Assembly (NCBI GenBank): GCA_016211955.1
Contig: JACRHX010000029.1
Span: 1 to 12,330, forward strand
From: Parcubacteria group bacterium
Lineage (GTDB): Bacteria; Patescibacteriota; Minisyncoccia; UBA6257; JACRHW01
Length of the DNA stretch: 12,330 bases
Direction of reading: 5' to 3'
The first letter of the stretch is position 1. Every line of letters begins with the position of its first letter. Made by a program: the position numbers and the translations under genes. The notes under the pieces were generated by a model that saw only the letters and a list, made by a program, of their open reading frames with translations, did no database searches and was not told where the DNA came from. This document shows positions 11,404-12,330 of this stretch, in pieces.

Positions 11404-12330
11404 TTAAGCTAGTTTAAGTGATAATATTTTCGATATTCCATCATCTGCCATAGTAACACCATAAAGCACATCTGCTGCCTCCATAGTAGCGCGGTTATGT
11501 GTAATGATAACAAATTGTGTCTTTTTGGCAAGGTCCCTCATGATTTCTTTAAATTTCACGGCATTTTGTTCGTCAAGGGCCGCGTCTACCTCGTCAAGCA
11601 CAAGAAAGGGTGGTTCACTCACGGCCACGAGCGCGCACATAAACGCGAGGGCAACAAGAGTTCTCTCTCCACCCGAGAGCATGTCGAGGCTCGTAATTTT
11701 TTTACGAGGAAGATCGATCTTTATATCCACCCCGTTAGAGGTAGAGGCGCGCTGCGAGCCCTCGCGACCTCTAACGGGGTCCACGCCCGTTGCAGTGCCT
11801 GATGCGTCCTCCTCACCCTTCGATTCTTTGGTTATGACAAGTCGCGCCTTACCCCCATCGGACAATTTTCCGAAAGCGTGTGTAAATTCTTTATTTAACT
11901 TCTCTGTCGCACTATCAAAATCCGTTTTTATTTTATAACTCAACTCTTCAATTAACGAACGAAGATCCTCTGTCGCCTTGATCAAATCTCCAGACTGTTC
12001 GGTGAGAAATATATGCCTATCTTCCGTAGATTTAAGCTCAGAGAGGAGCGTATCGTCCATCTCGCCAATCGACGAAAGCTCTCGTTTGAGACGACCCATC
12101 TTCTCTTCAAGACCAAGCGTGTTCTGTGATACGACCATCTGCACCCCATTGCGTCTCACAAGAAAATCATCAAACGACATGCCTGCTTCCTGCACTTTTT
12201 CTTTAATCTGATCGACCTGAAACCCTAATCTCTCGCGTTGTACCCGCAATCCATCCTCACGAGAACGCATCGTAAACACCTCTCTACGCAAAATATCTAC
12301 CGCCTGAATTGCCTGTGAAAACGAACGCGT
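11404..12330 (-). CDS. smc: Chromosome segregation ATPase SMC, C-terminal part (gene continues past the right edge)
   Basis: About 308 residues of the SMC C-terminal arm and head are present. A coiled coil leads to FTHAFGKLSDGGKARLVI, then LSGGER (ABC signature), FLVLDEVDAALDE (Walker B and D-loop) and ITHN (H-loop), ending ILSLKLA. With the N-terminal half (Walker A, outside the window) this forms the ATPase head of condensin, which compacts and segregates the chromosome. The frame is open to the edge; a TTG at 12291 is not a real start. The oddity is an 18-residue insert, PVRGREGSQRASTSNGVD, just before IKIDLPRKKITSLDML, encoded by a palindromic element (11730-11779). Without it the sequence reads TGVDIKID, as expected for the family. 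Confidence 0.95.
   Translation of the reverse strand, partial: TRSFSQAIQAVDILRREVFTMRSREDGLRVQRERLGFQVDQIKEKVQEAGMSFDDFLVRRNGVQMVVSQNTLGLEEKMGRLKRELSSIGEMDDTLLSELKSTEDRHIFLTEQSGDLIKATEDLRSLIEELSYKIKTDFDSATEKLNKEFTHAFGKLSDGGKARLVITKESKGEEDASGTATGVDPVRGREGSQRASTSNGVDIKIDLPRKKITSLDMLSGGERTLVALAFMCALVAVSEPPFLVLDEVDAALDEQNAVKFKEIMRDLAKKTQFVIITHNRATMEAADVLYGVTMADDGISKILSLKLA
11730..11783. mobile_element. Palindromic element copy D inside smc, in frame
   Basis: CCCCGTTAGAGGT (11730-11742) is the exact reverse complement of 11767-11779, giving a 50-bp element. TCCA flanks both ends (11726-11729 and 11780-11783). Element plus one TCCA copy is 54 bp, exactly 18 codons, so the gene stays open. The duplicated GVD in the protein marks the two copies of the target site. 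Confidence 0.85.

Noticed and set aside
11504..11938. Plus-strand open frame of 144 codons opposite smc
   Set aside because: The minus strand carries all SMC head motifs; this frame is a shadow.

Overview
The window looks like a chromosomal piece of a Candidate Phyla Radiation (Patescibacteria) genome, probably Parcubacteria-like. The reasons are small single-function genes, a divergent 23S rRNA start with no 16S beside it, a shortened smc-rpsP-khpA housekeeping cluster, several starts without a Shine-Dalgarno sequence, and intergenic spaces full of short palindromes. The lineage is inferred from gene style; no marker was aligned.

Layout. Positions 1-101 hold the 5' end of 23S rRNA (minus strand). 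About 550 bases of non-coding DNA follow, with a good promoter, a terminator, a perfect 38-bp palindrome and two short tandem repeats. Positions 694-1119 encode a small secreted protein. Positions 1342-5030 (minus) look like an envelope-stress group: a PspA/IM30 protein broken by a one-base frameshift, a 731-residue membrane-anchored TPM-domain coiled-coil protein, and a membrane protein of the MscS-related conserved TM-helix type. Positions 5230-5630 hold a GNAT acetyltransferase interrupted at a run of nine G. Positions 5680-5902 hold a tRNA-Glu 5' half cut at its anticodon, a tRNA-Ala(CGC), and a palindromic element joined to the tRNA 3' end. Then come a 493-residue HD-domain protein, a CBU_0592-type membrane protein (plus strand), a 137-residue membrane protein, a secreted cysteine-rich protein with two Kazal inhibitor domains, a small membrane-anchored protein (plus strand), and the khpA, rpsP and smc genes (minus; smc runs off the right edge).

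The most interesting signal is a family of palindromic elements whose ends read CCCCGTTAGARGT and its reverse complement. The interiors are unrelated and differ in length (50, 100 and 103 bp in the three complete copies), and TCCA lies just outside the right end of each. One copy lies inside smc: 50 bp of element plus a 4-bp TCCA duplication make exactly 54 bp, so it adds 18 in-frame residues just before the LSGGER signature. A second copy starts at the last base of tRNA-Ala, a third lies in the khpA leader, and a lone end truncates tRNA-Glu. The behaviour resembles the Rickettsia palindromic elements. A different 125-bp inverted-repeat element flanked by TA sits directly after the rpsP stop codon. 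A 27-nt palindrome recurs in the 5' leaders of two unrelated genes.

The gene set combines a translation and chromosome-maintenance cluster with envelope-stress and surface functions. The Kazal protein would suit a host-attached cell that must resist proteases, but that role is inference.
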